Shown piece by piece: positions 61,088-64,000 of a stretch of 64,000 nucleotides of DNA (within the stretch, counting starts at the first letter, position 1; the number at the start of each line of letters is the position of its first letter). The stretch is from SAR86 cluster bacterium AG-313-D11. GTDB lineage: Bacteria; Pseudomonadota; Gammaproteobacteria; Magnimaribacterales; D2472. Position numbers and translations under genes: made by a program. The stretch is taken from positions 62,001 through 126,000 of the forward strand of contig QBVW01000001.1 of assembly GCA_003284215.1 (NCBI GenBank), given 5' to 3'. The notes below the pieces were generated by a model. The model worked only from the letters and a program-made list of their open reading frames with translations, had not been told where the DNA came from and searched no databases.

Positions 61088-62749
61088 ATGTCTAATAGAA
61101 AGTTTTCAAAAAATTTAGTAGATGGACCACACCAGGCTGCTTCTCGCTCAATGCTTAGGGGTGTTGGCTTTGAAACTGCAGATTTTTTAAAACCATTGGT
61201 TGGGATTGCATCTACCTGGTCAAAAGTCACTCCATGCAACATGCACATAAATAAACTGGCAGACATTGTAGAAGAGTCTATTGATGCTTCTGATTGTAAA
61301 GGAGTTCTTTTTAATACTATTACAGTTTCGGACGGTATCTCTATGGGAACCCAAGGAATGAAATATTCATTGGTTTCAAGAGAGGTTATAGCAGACTCCA
61401 TTGAAACGGTTGTTGGATGCTTAGGCTATGATGGAGTGGTTGCGATTGGTGGATGTGATAAGAATATGCCAGGTGCATTAATAGGACTGGCAAGATTAAA
61501 TAGGCCTTCATTATTTATTTATGGTGGCTCAATTCAGCCAAGCCCAATCAATACTGACTATGTTACTGTTTGTGAAAAAGTTGGTGAATATGCAAAAGGC
61601 AGTATTAGTGAGGAAGAACTAATAGCAATTGAAGAAGTTTCAGTTAAAGGTCCTGGATCCTGTGGCGGCATGTATACAGCCAATACTATGGCTTCGAGCA
61701 TTGAGGCTCTCGGGATGAGCTTACCAGGAAGCAGCAGTCAAGATGCAGTTTCAAATGATAAAAAACAAGATTGTCAGAATGCAGGTTCTGCCATCAAAAA
61801 TTTACTAGATCTTGATATAAAGCCAAGTGATATCATGACAAAAAAGGCCTTTGAGAACTCAATAGCAGTTGTGATTGCTTTAGGAGGATCAACAAATGCT
61901 GTGTTGCATCTCCTTGCAATGGCTCATTCTATTGGTATTAATCTTGATTTAGATGATTTTACTCGCATTGGCAAAGTTACCCCTGTTTTGGCAGACATAA
62001 AGCCCTTCGGAGTTCACTTTATGAGTGAACTTAATGCGATAGGTGGAATTGCTCCTATGATGAAATTGATGCTTGAGAAAGGAATGCTGCATGGAGACTG
62101 CATGACTGTTACTGGCAAAACGCTTGAGGAAAATCTTCAAGCAGTATTGCCATATCCAGATGGCCAAAAAATAATTCTGCCCATATCTACACCAGTTAAA
62201 GATTCTAGTCATTTAAGAGTGCTTTATGGAAACTTAGCGCCAGAGGGCGCAGTTGCAAAAATTACAGGCAAAGAAGGTACTGTCTTTAGAGGTAATGCAA
62301 AGGTGTTCAATTCAGAGGAAGAGGGCATGACCGCGATTCTTGAAAAAAAAATTGTAGAGGGTGATGTTGTTGTGATTAGATTTGAAGGGCCTCAAGGTGG
62401 GCCTGGAATGAGGGAAATGCTTAAACCCACTTCTGCAATTATGGGACAAGGATTAGGAGATAAAGTTGCCTTCATAACTGATGGTAGGTTCTCTGGAGGG
62501 ACACATGGTTTTGTGGTTGGACACATTAGTCCTGAGGCAGAGTTAGGTGGACCTATTGCTCTCATTCAAGATGGAGATGAAATTACTATTGATGCCAATG
62601 CGGACATTTTATTCCTAAATATTACTGATGATGAGATGAAAAAAAGATCTGAAAGCTGGAAAAATCCAAATTTGTCCCCAAAAAGTGGTGTGTTGGCAAA
62701 ATATAAGAAAACAGTTCAGTCGGCATCAAAAGGCGCTATCACTGATTAA
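61088..62749 (+). CDS. ilvD: Dihydroxy-acid dehydratase
   Basis: [53 protein letters not shown]. Confidence 0.97.
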   Translation: MSNRKFSKNLVDGPHQAASRSMLRGVGFETADFLKPLVGIASTWSKVTPCNMHINKLADIVEESIDASDCKGVLFNTITVSDGISMGTQGMKYSLVSREVIADSIETVVGCLGYDGVVAIGGCDKNMPGALIGLARLNRPSLFIYGGSIQPSPINTDYVTVCEKVGEYAKGSISEEELIAIEEVSVKGPGSCGGMYTANTMASSIEALGMSLPGSSSQDAVSNDKKQDCQNAGSAIKNLLDLDIKPSDIMTKKAFENSIAVVIALGGSTNAVLHLLAMAHSIGINLDLDDFTRIGKVTPVLADIKPFGVHFMSELNAIGGIAPMMKLMLEKGMLHGDCMTVTGKTLEENLQAVLPYPDGQKIILPISTPVKDSSHLRVLYGNLAPEGAVAKITGKEGTVFRGNAKVFNSEEEGMTAILEKKIVEGDVVVIRFEGPQGGPGMREMLKPTSAIMGQGLGDKVAFITDGRFSGGTHGFVVGHISPEAELGGPIALIQDGDEITIDANADILFLNITDDEMKKRSESWKNPNLSPKSGVLAKYKKTVQSASKGAITD

Positions 62750-62754
62750 TTTTT

Positions 62755-63747
62755 ATGATTAAAAGAACATTTCCTCAATCAAGACTTCGCAGAACAAGAA
62801 TGAAAGGTTCTTTAAGGGACCTTGTTGCCGAAAATCATTTGAGCACCAATGATTTGATTCAGCCAATTTTTATTGCAGATCAAACAGAAAAGAAAATTGA
62901 GATACCCTCAATGCCTTCAATATATAGGCATAATTTAGATTCACTTTATGCAGAAACAGAAGAATTAATTAATAAGGGGATAAAATCAGTTGCTATCTTC
63001 CCTGCAATTGATGCAGCAAAAAAAGATAAAAATGGTTCACATGCTTTTGATGATAAAAATATAGTTTGTCTTGCTTTGAAAGGTTTGGCAGAAAGATTTC
63101 CGGAGGTTATTAAGATTGCCGATGTTGCGCTCGATCCATATACGGATCATGGGCATGATGGTGTATTGGTTGACAACAATGTAGATAACGATCAAACGCT
63201 AGAATTACTTCAAGATCAAGCTATGCTTTTAGCTCAATCTGGGGCAGATGTTCTTGCTCCATCTGACATGATGGATGGAAGAGTTAGAGTCATTAGAAAT
63301 ATCTTGGAGTCAAACGGATTCGTCGATACAGTAATTTTATCCTATGCTGCTAAATACGCCTCTAGTTTTTATGGACCGTTTAGAGCAGCTGTTGGATCCT
63401 CTGCTAATCTTGGTAAGGCTTCAAAAAAAACATATCAGATGAATTTTGCAAACCTTGATGAGGCTCTTCACGAAACAGCTATGGATATAGAAGAGGGAGC
63501 AGATATTGTTATGGTAAAGCCTGGAACAGCATATTTAGACGTAGTTCACGCAATTAAATGTGAGTTCCAAATACCGACATTTGTTTATCAAGTGAGCGGC
63601 GAATATTCGATGCTTCAGTTAAGTATTGAGAAGGGGTGGCTTGATAAAGATGTTATGTTAGAATCACTACTGTGCTGCAAACGAGCTGGTGCTGATGCCA
63701 TCTTAACCTACGCAGCAAAGCAAATAGCATCGGAGTTAAATTCATGA
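62755..63747 (+). CDS. hemB: Delta-aminolevulinic acid dehydratase
   Basis: RLRRTRMKGSLRDLVAEN, VALDPYTDHGHDGV, SYAAKYASSFYGPFR, MVKPGTAYLDVV. Confidence 0.97.
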   Translation: MIKRTFPQSRLRRTRMKGSLRDLVAENHLSTNDLIQPIFIADQTEKKIEIPSMPSIYRHNLDSLYAETEELINKGIKSVAIFPAIDAAKKDKNGSHAFDDKNIVCLALKGLAERFPEVIKIADVALDPYTDHGHDGVLVDNNVDNDQTLELLQDQAMLLAQSGADVLAPSDMMDGRVRVIRNILESNGFVDTVILSYAAKYASSFYGPFRAAVGSSANLGKASKKTYQMNFANLDEALHETAMDIEEGADIVMVKPGTAYLDVVHAIKCEFQIPTFVYQVSGEYSMLQLSIEKGWLDKDVMLESLLCCKRAGADAILTYAAKQIASELNS

Positions 63748-64000
63748 GTGACAACGTCAAAGAAATTACATCTGCAAATTTTAATCAGGAAGTTCTAGAA
63801 TCAGATCTACCTGTTTTAATTGATTTTTGGGCAGAATGGTGTGGTCCATGCAAACAACTTGCGCCTACAGTCGAAGAAGTTGCTGATGCAATGGTTGGGT
63901 CGGTAAAGGTTTGCAAAATGGATGTAGATTCCAATCAAGATTTGGCAGTTCAATTTGGGGTTAGATCAATCCCAACTCTTTTAATTTTTAAAAATGGTGA
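63744..64000 (+). CDS. Thioredoxin (truncated by window end)
   Basis: MSDNVKEITSANFNQEVLESDLPVLIDFWAEWCGPCKQLAP…; WCGPCK active site; ATGA overlap with hemB stop. Confidence 0.95.
   Translation, partial: MSDNVKEITSANFNQEVLESDLPVLIDFWAEWCGPCKQLAPTVEEVADAMVGSVKVCKMDVDSNQDLAVQFGVRSIPTLLIFKNG

Noticed and set aside
61054-61401. 115-aa minus ORF over the ABC/ilvD junction
   Set aside because: Antisense to ilvD with clear conserved motifs; no independent support.

Overview
This is a 64 kb window of an AT-rich, tightly packed chromosome. From gene content and gene order I infer a streamlined, probably marine, gammaproteobacterium; no 16S is present, so taxonomy is unproven. About 57 credible protein genes are interpretable, plus one tRNA-Ala(TGC). 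I see no CRISPR array, rRNA, prophage or transposase. Most genes are housekeeping: parE/parC, the rsfS-rlmH-mrdA-rodA-mltB-dacA block, leuS/lptE/holA, aroQ-accB-accC, ilvD, hemB, coaD, mutM, mpl. The observations I rank highest are: (1) a compact overlapping operon encoding a ferritin-like diiron protein, a secreted beta-helix protein and a diheme c-type cytochrome. It is preceded by a perfect 19-bp palindrome placed just after a -10 box. (2) A 17/19 copy of the same palindrome in the equivalent position at the tolC promoter, about 23 kb away, which suggests a shared regulon. (3) Two adjacent, strongly structured RNA-like elements between a TonB receptor gene and the tRNA. (4) A stand-alone N-terminal DsbD domain at what looks like the ancestral dsbD locus (next to aroQ-accB-accC). 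(5) A Gfo/Idh/MocA-aldo/keto reductase fusion in a small sugar-utilisation locus. (6) A MltB with an internal LysM domain, and a split, inverted leuS-lptE-holA block without nadD. All family assignments were made by eye from motifs; no searches were run.
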